Assembly (NCBI GenBank): GCA_002715005.1
Contig: PAXN01000001.1
Span: 113,058 to 163,158 of the forward strand
DNA from: Rhodospirillaceae bacterium
GTDB lineage: Bacteria > Pseudomonadota > Alphaproteobacteria > UBA8366
Reading direction: 5' to 3'
DNA: 50,101 nt
Each line of letters starts with the position of its first letter. The stretch's first letter is position 1. A model generated the notes under the pieces. The model did not search any database. It saw nothing but the letters and a program-made list of their open reading frames with translations, and was not told the DNA's origin. Of the stretch, positions 15,721 to 23,313 are shown in pieces. The translations under genes and the position numbers were made by a program.

Positions 15721-16485
15721 CTATCTAAATCCGCCGCCGCCGGAAATCTTGATTGTATCGGCGGTTATGTATGGGCATGCATCTGAACAGAGGAATTGCA
15801 CCACTTCGGCGATTTCCTCTGGGTCTGCCATTCGGCCAATGGGAATGTCATTGGTCATGGATTGTTTCAGCTCATCAGTGGAGATGTCCTGAAAATGTGT
15901 GTCGGCAGCTGCTGGTGATATAGAAACGCAGCGGATATTATCTCTTACAAACTCGCGGGCAACGCCCATGGTCATAGTGACTACGGCACCCTTGGCGGAC
16001 GCGTAGTGAATAGAGTGTCCGCCTCCGCCACGAACGGCTGCCATTGAGGCAGTGTTCACTATGACACCACCACCATTCTTCAACATATGCGGAACAATGG
16101 CTTGCATTCCGTAAAAGACACCTTTGACATTGAGATCATAGGTCTTCTCGAACAATTCATCATCAATATCCAAAAACTTCGAACGCCTTATGGCTGAGCC
16201 CGCATTATTGAATTGAAAATCAATGCGTCCGAAATGATCAATGCCAGCATTAATCGCTTGGTTAACCTGATCACGACTCATGACGTCACATGTAATCGCA
16301 AATCCTTTGCCACCACGTTGGCCCACTTCTTTGGCAACTCGCTCCGCCCCTTCGCCGTCTAAATCGGCGCAAATAACATTGGCGCCTTCACGGGCAAAAA
16401 TATAAGAAGTGGCTTGGCCGATACCGCTGGCAGCACCGGTTAGGAATAGTGTTTTGCCTTTAAAGTAGTCTTCTGATTTTGCCAT
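15721..16485 (-). CDS. short-chain dehydrogenase/reductase (SDR), tandem copy 2
   Basis: 254 residues of the classical SDR fold. The cofactor motif is TGAASGIGQAT near residues 15-25, Asp at CADLDGEGAERV favours NAD(H), NNAGSA is present, and the catalytic residues are Ser in NTASMA and Tyr-x-x-x-Lys in HYASAKG. It oxidises or reduces a hydroxy/oxo substrate. I chose the ATG at 16485 because AAAGGAGAG precedes it; the frame extends further upstream only into the neighbouring gene. The ribosome site overlaps the stop of the preceding SDR. Strong similarity to that neighbour over the whole length points to tandem duplication. Confidence 0.9.
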   Translation of the reverse strand: MAKSEDYFKGKTLFLTGAASGIGQATSYIFAREGANVICADLDGEGAERVAKEVGQRGGKGFAITCDVMSRDQVNQAINAGIDHFGRIDFQFNNAGSAIRRSKFLDIDDELFEKTYDLNVKGVFYGMQAIVPHMLKNGGGVIVNTASMAAVRGGGGHSIHYASAKGAVVTMTMGVAREFVRDNIRCVSISPAAADTHFQDISTDELKQSMTNDIPIGRMADPEEIAEVVQFLCSDACPYITADTIKISGGGGFR

Positions 16486-16496
16486 AAATCTCTCCT

Positions 16497-17258
16497 TTAG
16501 GCCTTCGCGCCGCCTGTCACATAGAGCGTATCCGCATTGATAAATTCGCACGCGTCGGAACAGGTGAAAAGCACTAACTCAGCAATCTCATCGGGGTAGC
16601 CCATACGATTCATGGGGTTGCCATTAATCGATGCTTTGAGCATTTCTTGGCTCGATATATGCTGAAACGGTGTATCTACAGCAGAGGGTGATAGTGAAAG
16701 GCAGCGCACTCCTTGGCCTGCAAATTCGCGTCCGACGCCGATAGTAAGAGTATGAACTGCGCCCTTGGCTGAGGCGTAATGGGGAGATTTGGCTGCGCCG
16801 CCAGTACGTGTCGCGTTGCTTGCCATGTTGACAATTACGCCTTTCTCATTTTCTAACATATGCGGAATAACGGCTTGCATGCAATGGAAGGTCCCTTTGA
16901 CGTTGAGGTCATAGGTTTTATCCCAAAGTCTCTCATCAATATCGAGAAACTTGGCACGTTTAATGGCAGAGCCGGCAGAGTTGAAGAGAAAATCGATACT
17001 GCCGAAACGATCCATCGCCGCAGCGACTGCTTTGTCTACATCTGACCTGTCGGTAACATCGCAGCACAGCGCTAAACCGCTGCCGCCTGCATGTTGGACT
17101 GACTGCGCAACCGAAACGGCGCCCGCTTCGTCTATGTCTGTGGCAACCACGTTTGCGCCTTCACGGGCAAATACATCTGCAGTCGCTTTGCCGATACCGC
17201 TTGCGGCACCGGTGATGAATAAAGTTTTACCTTGGAAATAATCTGGTGTTTTAGCCAT
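16497..17258 (-). CDS. short-chain dehydrogenase/reductase (SDR), tandem copy 1
   Basis: 253 residues with the same layout as the downstream copy: TGAASGIGKAT near residue 15, TDIDEAGA after beta-2 (Asp, favouring NAD), FNSAGSAIKRAKFLD, Ser in NMASNA and HYASAKGAV. Both copies share the odd NxAGSAI(K/R)R(A/S)KFLDID segment, so they duplicated after this type arose. Ribosome site GGGAGGA lies before the ATG at 17258. It leads a three-gene operon SDR-SDR-TauD and is divergent from the luciferase-like monooxygenase. The two copies may act on successive intermediates or on different stereoisomers. Confidence 0.9.
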   Translation of the reverse strand: MAKTPDYFQGKTLFITGAASGIGKATADVFAREGANVVATDIDEAGAVSVAQSVQHAGGSGLALCCDVTDRSDVDKAVAAAMDRFGSIDFLFNSAGSAIKRAKFLDIDERLWDKTYDLNVKGTFHCMQAVIPHMLENEKGVIVNMASNATRTGGAAKSPHYASAKGAVHTLTIGVGREFAGQGVRCLSLSPSAVDTPFQHISSQEMLKASINGNPMNRMGYPDEIAELVLFTCSDACEFINADTLYVTGGAKA

Positions 17259-17372
17259 GTCGTCCTCCCAAATTGTTATCTAAGGCTTTAGCGGATTTGG
17301 CCGGAAATGCCTATACCCCGCTAGTCTTACTAGTATTCGGCTGCTAGGGTTATACTAAACGAGGAGAGTTTT

Positions 17373-18308
17373 ATGGGCGTTAGCGTGGGGCTCGGTCTAG
17401 CCGATTTTCCGTTTTCTTCGGCAAAAACATTTTGGCAATGGGTTGAGCTTTGTGAGGAACAAGGAATCGACTCTCTATGGCAAACCGACCGCCTCGTCTC
17501 CCGGCAACCCTTCCTTGAATGTATTTCGACAATGGCTGCTATTGCAGGTGCAACCGAGCGCATAAAGTTTGGCATGAATATTTGTTCCGTCGCTCTGCGT
17601 GATCCACTTGTGACAGCCAAACAGTGCGCAACCATCGATTATTTGAGTAACGGTAGGTTATTGCCGGCATTTGGGGTGGGCAGCCGGGACGCTCCGGACT
17701 GGCAGGCGACGGGGCGCAGTTTTAAAGGTGTAGGTAAAAAAGTAGACGAAGCATTGGAAATCATCTCCCGCTTATGGACCGAAGATAGTGTGACGTTCGA
17801 TGGCGAACATTATCAGTATTCGAATGCTCATATTTCGCCCCGCCCGGTGCAGAAGCGTTTTCCCCTATGGATCGGTGGCTCCAGCAGGCCGGCCATAAGG
17901 CGCACCGCCCAGTTCGGGACGGGTTGGCAAGCTGGTCGCGAAACACCTGCTGAGGTGGCCTCTGTTATTACTGCAATCAAGGAGGCGGCTGTTAAAATGG
18001 ACCGCTCCATTGATCACGACCATTTTGGCTCCGGCTTTTTCTACCGGTTTGGCAGGTGGAACGAGCCGTGCGTTGAAACCCGTATGGCTGCATACACCAC
18101 GCGCGCACCGCTGCACGACCCGAAGCAAAGTTGGGCGGTCGGTGATGCAAAAGACATCCTTTTTCGTCTCCAAGAATTTTTAAATGCTGGTGTTTATAAG
18201 TTCGTGCTGCGCCCCATCGGCGACGACGATGGTGATTTGATGGCGCAGACCCAACGCTTAGCGGATGAAGTAATCCCCGAAGCGATTAAACTTAGCTCAC
18301 GCAGTTAA
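17373..18308 (+). CDS. LLM-class flavin-dependent oxidoreductase
   Basis: 311 residues of the bacterial luciferase-like TIM barrel. Typical segments are EEQGIDSLWQTDRL near residue 28, ATERIKFGMNICSVALRDPLVTAKQCATIDYLSNGR near 57-92, LPAFGVGSRDAP, and RFPLWIGGSSRPAIRRTAQFGTGWQ near 169-193. Members use FMNH2 or F420H2; the cofactor cannot be told here, although F420 is less likely in Alphaproteobacteria. GAGGAGAG precedes the ATG. It is divergent from the SDR-SDR-TauD operon, with a 114-base shared region, and so may belong to the same catabolic route. SsuD-like desulfonation is one possibility but not shown. Confidence 0.87.
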   Translation: MGVSVGLGLADFPFSSAKTFWQWVELCEEQGIDSLWQTDRLVSRQPFLECISTMAAIAGATERIKFGMNICSVALRDPLVTAKQCATIDYLSNGRLLPAFGVGSRDAPDWQATGRSFKGVGKKVDEALEIISRLWTEDSVTFDGEHYQYSNAHISPRPVQKRFPLWIGGSSRPAIRRTAQFGTGWQAGRETPAEVASVITAIKEAAVKMDRSIDHDHFGSGFFYRFGRWNEPCVETRMAAYTTRAPLHDPKQSWAVGDAKDILFRLQEFLNAGVYKFVLRPIGDDDGDLMAQTQRLADEVIPEAIKLSSRS

Positions 18309-18356
18309 GCCGCGAAGACGTCATAGCGCACGATACCTTGCATTCGGGGTTCACGG

Positions 18357-19655
18357 TTAAGCCGTCGCCATCATCCAAGCGAGCACTTTGGTGCCATCAC
18401 AAAAATCTTCCATGGTCATTGCTTCATCCGGATTATGGCTGCCTTTATCATTGCGGATAAAAACCATCGATGATGGTACGCCTTCGTGTTGGAACTCTGC
18501 TGCGTCATGGCCGCCACCGCTGGCCATCGCTATGGCGTCTATGCCGAGTGCTTGGCAGCCCGCATGCATGCGTTGCTGTTCGCCTTTATGCAGGATCGTC
18601 GGACTGCTAGCGGAAAACCCGCCAAGATCAATCGTTACGCCCCTGCATTCTGAAATTTCGGCGGCGATGTCTTCCGCCGCCGATTTCATGGCCTCTAATG
18701 TGTCAACTTCTTCGCTCCGCATGTCGAGGGTGAAATCCACTTCCCCACAGACTTTTGAAAGACCGTTGACGTTGGGATCGGTGTGCATGATGCCGGGGTT
18801 GAAGACGAGGTCTTTCCCATCGGCTAGTTTTTGGAGGCCCACCTCTTCGAACCGATTGAGAAATTCGGACGCGGCTAGGACTGCGTCCTTTCGATAGGAT
18901 TGCGGGGTTGCGCCACCGTGATTGTATTCACCATATACCTTACCATCGCGGACACGGCGGTTGCCGCGAATGCCGGTGACTACGCCGACCGATTTACCTT
19001 CCGCCAGCAAAATAGGGCCTTGCTCGATGTGGAGTTCGCAATAGCCTTTGATTCTCTTTGGATCGAGATGTCGTGGTTCGTTTGCAATAGCATCGGGGTC
19101 GAAGCCCGCATCCTTAATCACTTCATGAGCACTTTTTTCAAAGTAGTTATGGTAGGCAGTATGCAACTCTTCTTTCCAAAGCCGGCCTAAAACCGCCCGG
19201 CTACCGAGATGCCCTCCGTGACGGCCGGAAAACCAACTGCCACCCTCTTCTGCACGAATTGCCATCACTACTGTATCTTGTACAGGCAGGATATCGGCCG
19301 CCAAGAAAGCTTGGATGACGGCTAAGCCTGAGACCACACCTGCTGCTCCGTCGTAATTACCCCCGCACGGAACCGTGTCCATGTGCGAACCGGTTATGAA
19401 AACCGGCGCCTCTCGGTTTTTACCGGGGAGCGTCATATAAAGATTGCCCGCAACATCACCAGAAATTTCGAGTCCCATCTCTTTGGCCCATACTTCGCAC
19501 ATATCATGGCCAATCTGTTCTCCTTCTCCCCAAGCGACCCGCGTGACGCCGGGTCCATCTTTGGTTTTATCTTCAAGCTCGGTGAATAGGCGTTCCGCGC
19601 GGACCATCGCGTCATCGACCGCATCGGATAAAGCTATCTCGAAATTTTCCGCCAT
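18357..19655 (-). CDS. M20-family Zn-dependent amidohydrolase (N-carbamoyl-amino-acid hydrolase/allantoate amidohydrolase type)
   Basis: 432 residues. Metal-site motifs are complete: [20 protein letters not shown] near residue 85, [23 protein letters not shown] near 133, [23 protein letters not shown] near 205, and the terminal [11 protein letters not shown] near 377. The family removes carbamoyl or ureido groups from amino acids, allantoate or beta-ureidopropionate, releasing ammonia and CO2. The ATG at 19655 was chosen for its AAGGAGA ribosome site; an ATG 24 bases upstream has none. Without hydantoinase, allantoinase or pyrimidine-degradation genes nearby, the substrate stays open. Confidence 0.88.
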   Translation of the reverse strand: MAENFEIALSDAVDDAMVRAERLFTELEDKTKDGPGVTRVAWGEGEQIGHDMCEVWAKEMGLEISGDVAGNLYMTLPGKNREAPVFITGSHMDTVPCGGNYDGAAGVVSGLAVIQAFLAADILPVQDTVVMAIRAEEGGSWFSGRHGGHLGSRAVLGRLWKEELHTAYHNYFEKSAHEVIKDAGFDPDAIANEPRHLDPKRIKGYCELHIEQGPILLAEGKSVGVVTGIRGNRRVRDGKVYGEYNHGGATPQSYRKDAVLAASEFLNRFEEVGLQKLADGKDLVFNPGIMHTDPNVNGLSKVCGEVDFTLDMRSEEVDTLEAMKSAAEDIAAEISECRGVTIDLGGFSASSPTILHKGEQQRMHAGCQALGIDAIAMASGGGHDAAEFQHEGVPSSMVFIRNDKGSHNPDEAMTMEDFCDGTKVLAWMMATA

Positions 19656-19668
19656 GATTATCTCCTTA

Positions 19669-19721
19669 AATGAAAGCAACTCTTATGGTTTCGGTTGTTG
19701 CTATTTGTGTCAGCTTTCATT
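19669..19721 (+). promoter_or_regulatory. stem-loop in the rpmE leader
   Basis: AATGAAAGC (19669-19677) is perfectly complementary to GCTTTCATT (19713-19721), 32 bases before the rpmE start. Inside the loop AGCAAC and GTTGCT can form a competing hairpin. The placement would suit control by L31 itself, which is known for E. coli rpmE, but here it is inference from base pairing. It begins only 14 bases from the start of the divergent hydrolase gene, so it could also belong to that promoter. Confidence 0.4.
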
Positions 19722-19752
19722 AAAAAGCGGCACGCGAAATGGAGCAAGTGTT

Positions 19753-19977
19753 ATGAAAAAAGATACGCACCCTGAATACCACGAAATAACCGTGGAAATG
19801 ACCGATGGTACGTCCTATCAGACGCGATCTACCTGGGGTAACCCTGGCGATACACTGAAGCTGGAGATTGATGCGTCTTCGCATCCCGCTTGGACCGGGG
19901 TCCATCGTCTTGTGGATAGCGGCGGACAACTGGCGAAATTCAACAAGCGTTTTGAAGGATTTGGCCTAAAGGGTTAA
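19753..19977 (+). CDS. rpmE: 50S ribosomal protein bL31 (cysteine-free form)
   Basis: 74 residues, too small to stand out but unmistakable: [19 protein letters not shown], then [24 protein letters not shown] and [11 protein letters not shown] match alphaproteobacterial L31. It lacks the CxxC zinc motif and so is the zinc-independent type. L31 bridges the large and small subunits. The ATG at 19753 has GGAG about 8 bases upstream. A strong terminator follows at 20000, making it a monocistronic unit, as expected for L31. Confidence 0.95.
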   Translation: MKKDTHPEYHEITVEMTDGTSYQTRSTWGNPGDTLKLEIDASSHPAWTGVHRLVDSGGQLAKFNKRFEGFGLKG

Positions 19978-19999
19978 TTTTCTTTGATTAAGAATTCTC

Positions 20000-20037
20000 A
20001 CAGAGGGCGCATATGTGGGCCCTCTGTAAAATTTTTT
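20000..20037 (+). terminator. intrinsic terminator of rpmE
   Basis: A perfect 9-bp stem ACAGAGGGC (20000-20008)/GCCCTCTGT (20019-20027) with a 10-base loop is followed by AAAATTTTTT, 22 bases after the rpmE stop. Confidence 0.9.
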
Positions 20038-20050
20038 GCGCTCTTTATTA

Positions 20051-20078
20051 TTGATAATCTAAAATTCATTCCCATATA
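20051..20078 (+). promoter_or_regulatory. candidate sigma-32 heat-shock promoter of hsp20
   Basis: TTGATAA at 20051-20057 and CCCATATA at 20071-20078 are separated by 13 bases. They fit the RpoH consensus (CTTGAAA, 11-16 bases, CCCCATnT) with few mismatches. Transcription would start near 20085 and give a leader of about 110 bases before the hsp20 ATG at 20194. Location right before a small heat-shock gene supports the call. Confidence 0.55.
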
Positions 20079-20084
20079 AATGGT

Positions 20085-20190
20085 GTCCGGGTGCCGCATA
20101 GGCGGGTCCGGGTTAGGAAATCCCGATGTCTGGCCATTTTGGCGGATGTCACAACCCCATGCCGCTCGTTTGGAGGGCAATAGGAGACTT
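20085..20190 (+). promoter_or_regulatory. candidate ROSE-like RNA thermometer in the hsp20 leader
   Basis: Alphaproteobacterial small heat-shock genes are often controlled by ROSE leaders, in which a 3' hairpin with a bulged G masks the ribosome site. Here TGCCGCTC (20160-20167) pairs with GGAGGGCA (20172-20179) if one G is bulged, so a GGAGG is sequestered. An earlier imperfect hairpin pairs TCTGGCC with GGCGGA, again around a G bulge. A second purine-rich site, TAGGAGA at 20181-20187, is closer to the start codon and only flanks the hairpin, so the masking is not certain. Based on base pairing by eye, without a folding calculation. Confidence 0.45.
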
Positions 20191-20193
20191 ATT

Positions 20194-20658
20194 ATGCGTT
20201 ATGATTTTTCCCCCTTATTCCGTAGCACGGTTGGTTTCGATCGATTTTTCAATCTAATCGACAACCTTGAGCAAGAGCAGGCTCCCAGCTACCCACCCTA
20301 TAACATTGAGAAAGTTGACGATGACGCCTACCGAATTTCCATTGCGGTAGCTGGTTTTGGCGAAGAGGATCTTAATATCGAGGTACGTGACAATCGGTTG
20401 CTAGTATCTGGACAAATTGAGAAGAGCCCGGAAAATGGATCAGAGGCACCCACGATTGTTTATCGTGGTATTGCCGAGCGCGCTTTCGAGCGTCGATTTA
20501 GCTTAGCGGACCATGTGAAGGTCCAGAATGCCGCACTGGTTAACGGTCTTTTGCACATTGATCTCGTTCGCGAGGTACCTGAGGCATTAAAACCACGCCA
20601 AATAAAAATAACTTCTTCGGTGCCAAAGCAGAAGGTGCTAGAGAAAAAGGCGGCTTAA
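20194..20658 (+). CDS. Hsp20-family small heat-shock protein (IbpA-like)
   Basis: 154 residues. The N-terminus MRYDFSPLFRSTVGFDRFFNLID matches the IbpA/HspA class A proteins of proteobacteria. The alpha-crystallin domain runs from about residue 35 to 130 (KVDDDAYRISIAVAGFGEEDL... to the strand VNGLLHIDLVREVP), and the C-terminal tail has the RQIKI anchor (IxI-type) and a Lys-rich end. It binds unfolded proteins in the cytoplasm until ATP-dependent chaperones refold them. The ATG at 20194 has TAGGAGA 6 bases upstream. Preceded by a candidate sigma-32 promoter and RNA thermometer, consistent with heat induction. Confidence 0.93.
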   Translation: MRYDFSPLFRSTVGFDRFFNLIDNLEQEQAPSYPPYNIEKVDDDAYRISIAVAGFGEEDLNIEVRDNRLLVSGQIEKSPENGSEAPTIVYRGIAERAFERRFSLADHVKVQNAALVNGLLHIDLVREVPEALKPRQIKITSSVPKQKVLEKKAA

Positions 20659-20695
20659 CCCTTCCGGCAACAACTTTAAAAATTGTGAAATTACC

Positions 20696-20723
20696 GAGGC
20701 GCGTTCTGAAAAGAGCGCGCCTC
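20696..20723. terminator. 12-bp GC-rich hairpin between convergent hsp20 and thioesterase genes
   Basis: GAGGCGCGTTCT/AGAGCGCGCCTC closes on a GAAA tetraloop (one T-G wobble). It lies between two convergent stop codons (20658 and 20737). The T tract is weak on the plus side (CCCTTT), while on the minus strand the stem is followed at a distance by AATTTTTAAAG. It probably serves both genes. Confidence 0.65.
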
Positions 20724-20736
20724 ACCCTTTGCTGGC

Positions 20737-21171
20737 CTATTGAATTAATTTTGTAAGCGCAGACCTAAAGGCATGGGGGACGGGCACTGGACGCCTTGTC
20801 CCGCGGTTCACATAGACATGGACGAAATGGCCGAGTGCTGCGAGCTCATCTATGTTTTCCTTGAAGAGGCCCAGTTGGTAAGTGACGCTTGAATTGCCGA
20901 GCTTGGTAACGCGTACACCAACCTGGATGGATTCTGGATAGACAATTTCTTTAAAGAAACGACAGCCGGATTCAACGACGACGCCAAAGACTTCTGAAGA
21001 TTGTGTGTCCAAGACGCCGGATTTAACTAAATGCATATTCACCGCCGTATCCATATAGGAATAATATTCAACATTATTGACGTGGCCATAGACGTCACTG
21101 TCCATCCAGCGCGTAGGCAAGTTTTGGAAAAAAGGAAAGGCTAAGCGACTAGGAAACTTTTCTTCAGTCAT
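20737..21171 (-). CDS. acyl-CoA thioesterase, 4-hydroxybenzoyl-CoA/YbgC-like hotdog family
   Basis: About 144 residues. The segment TRWMDSDVYGHVNNVEYYSYMDTAVN contains the catalytic Asp (DSDVYGHVNN) of the 4HBT-II/YbgC group. It continues with the hotdog strands SCRFFKEIVYPESIQVGVRVTKLGNSSVTYQLGLF. The family hydrolyses short or aromatic acyl-CoAs in the cytoplasm. The ATG at 21171 leaves one base after the upstream hydrolase stop; an alternative ATG at 21180 would overlap that gene by 8 bases. Neither has a good ribosome site, so translational coupling to the hydrolase is likely. Confidence 0.88.
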   Translation of the reverse strand: MTEEKFPSRLAFPFFQNLPTRWMDSDVYGHVNNVEYYSYMDTAVNMHLVKSGVLDTQSSEVFGVVVESGCRFFKEIVYPESIQVGVRVTKLGNSSVTYQLGLFKENIDELAALGHFVHVYVNRGTRRPVPVPHAFRSALTKLIQ

Positions 21172-21172
21172 A

Positions 21173-21931
21173 TCATGCATGAGGGGTTTTTAAGAACCCA
21201 TCAATCGCCGCTGCAACCTCTTCCGGAGCTTCAAGTTGCATCATATGGCCGCATCTTTTTAACTCAACTGATTGGGCATTGCTGCTAGCGGCGATGAGTG
21301 GCTTGGCCTTAACTGAAGGAGTCATTTTGTCTTTTGCGCCTAAAATAAAAAGCTTTGGGTAGGTGATCCTGGCTATGTCTTTACGTGCTTCGTCGTAATC
21401 GTCACAGGCTTTTAGATCAATTGGCAAAACGTAGTCGTCTTGAGAAGCAAAGTAAGGGGAAATGTCTATTTCGTGTGCGGAAGCTGCAACAGACCACTTT
21501 GCAATCAGAGTCTCTGCTTGCTTTCTATCGGCCGAAGCCGTACTCAAAAGGTTTGGATGAACGGCAAGTCGTTCGGCGATTCCGCAGAATATGACACCCG
21601 AAAGCATAATATCTTTATTTTTTGCTGCTACCAAAGCAACCATTGCTCCCATTGAATGCCCCAGGAGAACCGGCTCTTTAAGATTAAGAGTATTAACGCA
21701 GGCCGCAATATAATGGCCAAGTTGTTTAATAGTGGGCAGTGGCGGTCCATCACTCTGGCCGTGACCTGGTAAATCAACCACCAAAGTGCCGTAGCCTAAT
21801 TCTTCCATGAGGCCTGCTACTTTTACCCAGACTAAGTGACTCATGCCTGCGCCGTGTAAGAATATTAACGTAGGCAAGGTGCCTTCTTTGCCGGTGACAT
21901 AAATCGATGTGCCGTTTACAGTTACTCTCAT
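21173..21931 (-). CDS. alpha/beta-hydrolase fold protein
   Basis: About 252 residues. The oxyanion segment LIFLHGAGMSHLVW, the nucleophile elbow VLLGHSMGAMVAL (Ser in GHSMG), a late Asp in FILGAKDKMTP and the catalytic His in KRCGHMMQLEAPEEV give a complete triad. Members are esterases, lactonases or C-C hydrolases; this sequence does not say which. The ATG at 21931 starts RVTVNGTSIYV, the first beta strand; the frame continues upstream to a TTG with no ribosome site. Co-transcribed with the thioesterase that follows, so a role in clearing acyl thioesters or esters is reasonable. Confidence 0.87.
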   Translation of the reverse strand: MRVTVNGTSIYVTGKEGTLPTLIFLHGAGMSHLVWVKVAGLMEELGYGTLVVDLPGHGQSDGPPLPTIKQLGHYIAACVNTLNLKEPVLLGHSMGAMVALVAAKNKDIMLSGVIFCGIAERLAVHPNLLSTASADRKQAETLIAKWSVAASAHEIDISPYFASQDDYVLPIDLKACDDYDEARKDIARITYPKLFILGAKDKMTPSVKAKPLIAASSNAQSVELKRCGHMMQLEAPEEVAAAIDGFLKTPHA

Positions 21932-22082
21932 GTTGTTCTGGCTGCGGCGGAGGGCAGCTTCCAATAAACAGCTAAAATTCCGAAATCACGATGAGGTGTC
22001 GGCCCTGAAATTGCCCACAGCAGGTAGGGGGACTGACCAAGCATAAAGAAGTGTAAAGGGCAGATGCTAAGCATTGGAAACG

Positions 22083-22271
22083 TTATTTTGAGGCGCCGAA
22101 TACCGCATCAGCAGCATTTCGGTGCGATTCTTTGCCTGCGATTTGTATCTCGGCTCGTTCAATTTCTGCTCTTAAATCAGCTATATATTCCCTCAAGGCG
22201 TCTATGGACATTATTTCCAGATCCTTAGGTTTCTTGTTAGCTGTGCGGGTTTCAAGATCGTCTATGTCCAT
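22083..22271 (-). CDS. DUF1192 family protein
   Basis: 62 residues matching the small alphaproteobacterial DUF1192 family: an acidic start MDIDDLETR, then LEIMSIDALREYIADLRAEIERAEIQIAGKESHRNAADAVFG. The second half is a single amphipathic helix likely to form a coiled coil. The function is unknown. The ATG at 22271 has GAGGG upstream. It is divergent from trcR. Confidence 0.88.
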   Translation of the reverse strand: MDIDDLETRTANKKPKDLEIMSIDALREYIADLRAEIERAEIQIAGKESHRNAADAVFGASK

Positions 22272-22460
22272 GTTTTTGCCCTCATAACACGGTGCTACAG
22301 CAGTTCAGTAGATCAATTGTTAAACCGAGATTCATCTTTTGCTAAGCCTTTTAGGAGACAATAGTAGATTGCTAGTATGTTAAATTTTTCACGAACATCC
22401 TTGCAGGGCGTGCCCCGAGCGATCATATTGGCGGTATAACGTGAATGAAGCAAGAAAATC

Positions 22461-22479
22461 GCCGCCTGAGTTAGGCGGC
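22461..22479 (+). promoter_or_regulatory. GC-rich hairpin in the trcR leader
   Basis: GCCGCCT (22461-22467)/AGGCGGC (22473-22479) form a perfect 7-bp stem with a 5-base loop, 24 bases before the chosen trcR ATG and just upstream of its AAGGGGG ribosome site. No T tract follows, so it is not a terminator. It may shape translation or mRNA stability. Confidence 0.45.
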
Positions 22480-22503
22480 GCAGATGTTTCTAAGGGGGTT
22501 TTT

Positions 22504-23304
22504 ATGAATGCGCCTTTGATGCCAAAGGCCACGGCCGTATGGTTGGTGGAAAATACCGCGCTAAGTTTCGACCAGGTCGCGGATTTTTGCGGTTTGCATG
22601 CACTTGAAGTGCAGGCAATTGCAGATGAGGAAGTTGCTATTGGAATGCAAGGACTTGACCCAATTGCGAATGGGCAACTGACTCGCGAGGAAATTAGTCG
22701 TTGCGAAGCTAACACGGTAGAACGGTTGAAGCTATCAATGTCTGATATTCCGATTCCAGAGGCGCGTGGTAAAGGTCCTCGCTATACCCCTCTTTCGAAA
22801 CGTCAAGATAAACCCGATGCGATCGCCTGGTTGTTGCGCCATTATCCAGAATTATCGGATGCTCAAGTCGGTCGTATCATTGGTACCACGAAGCCGACCA
22901 TAAATTCTATCCGTGATCGGTCGCATTGGAATACTCCTAATTTGAGGCCGCGTAGTCCGGTTGAGATTGGCCTTTGTTCTATGGAGGAATTGGAGAGCAA
23001 CCTAGATACCGCGCGTGCGCGTGCGGAACGCAAAGCGGTTCGCGAACGAAAGGCTGCAGAAAAAGAGGCCCGACAAAACGGTGATGTCATGGTAGTTGCA
23101 AAAGCAACCGTTGAAAAAGTAGTCCCTGAAGCAAAAATCGAAGACGGCGCATCATCTGATACAACGGTTTGGGCTCCTGTGGCCGGTTCTGAAGCGGCGG
23201 GTTTAGCCGCTGAAGCGGAAGCATTTGTCTCTACGCCGACTGAAGAGAGTGAACCTGCGGCAAAACCTGAATGGCCGCCTAAGGTTGAAGAGACGGACGG
23301 GTAA
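22504..23304 (+). CDS. trcR: cell-cycle transcriptional regulator TrcR (DUF1013)
   Basis: About 266 residues. The N-terminal two thirds are highly typical of DUF1013: PLMPKATAVWLVENTALSFDQVADFCGLH, then EVQAIADEEVAIGMQGLDPI, the GKGPRYTPLSKRQDKPDAIAWLLR block and an HTH-like GRIIGTTKPTINSIRDRSHWN. In Caulobacter TrcR is described as an RNA polymerase-associated activator of cell-cycle genes including gcrA. The last ~90 residues are charged and low-complexity (Arg/Ala/Glu). The ATG at 22504 has AAGGGGG upstream; a GTG at 22441 would add 21 residues and read through the leader hairpin. Confidence 0.9.
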   Translation: MNAPLMPKATAVWLVENTALSFDQVADFCGLHALEVQAIADEEVAIGMQGLDPIANGQLTREEISRCEANTVERLKLSMSDIPIPEARGKGPRYTPLSKRQDKPDAIAWLLRHYPELSDAQVGRIIGTTKPTINSIRDRSHWNTPNLRPRSPVEIGLCSMEELESNLDTARARAERKAVRERKAAEKEARQNGDVMVVAKATVEKVVPEAKIEDGASSDTTVWAPVAGSEAAGLAAEAEAFVSTPTEESEPAAKPEWPPKVEETDG

Positions 23305-23313
23305 TAAAAGGAG

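Noticed and set aside
18388-18897. 169-codon plus-strand frame inside the M20 hydrolase gene
   Set aside because: Antisense shadow of a gene with complete catalytic motifs; no ribosome site and no family resemblance.
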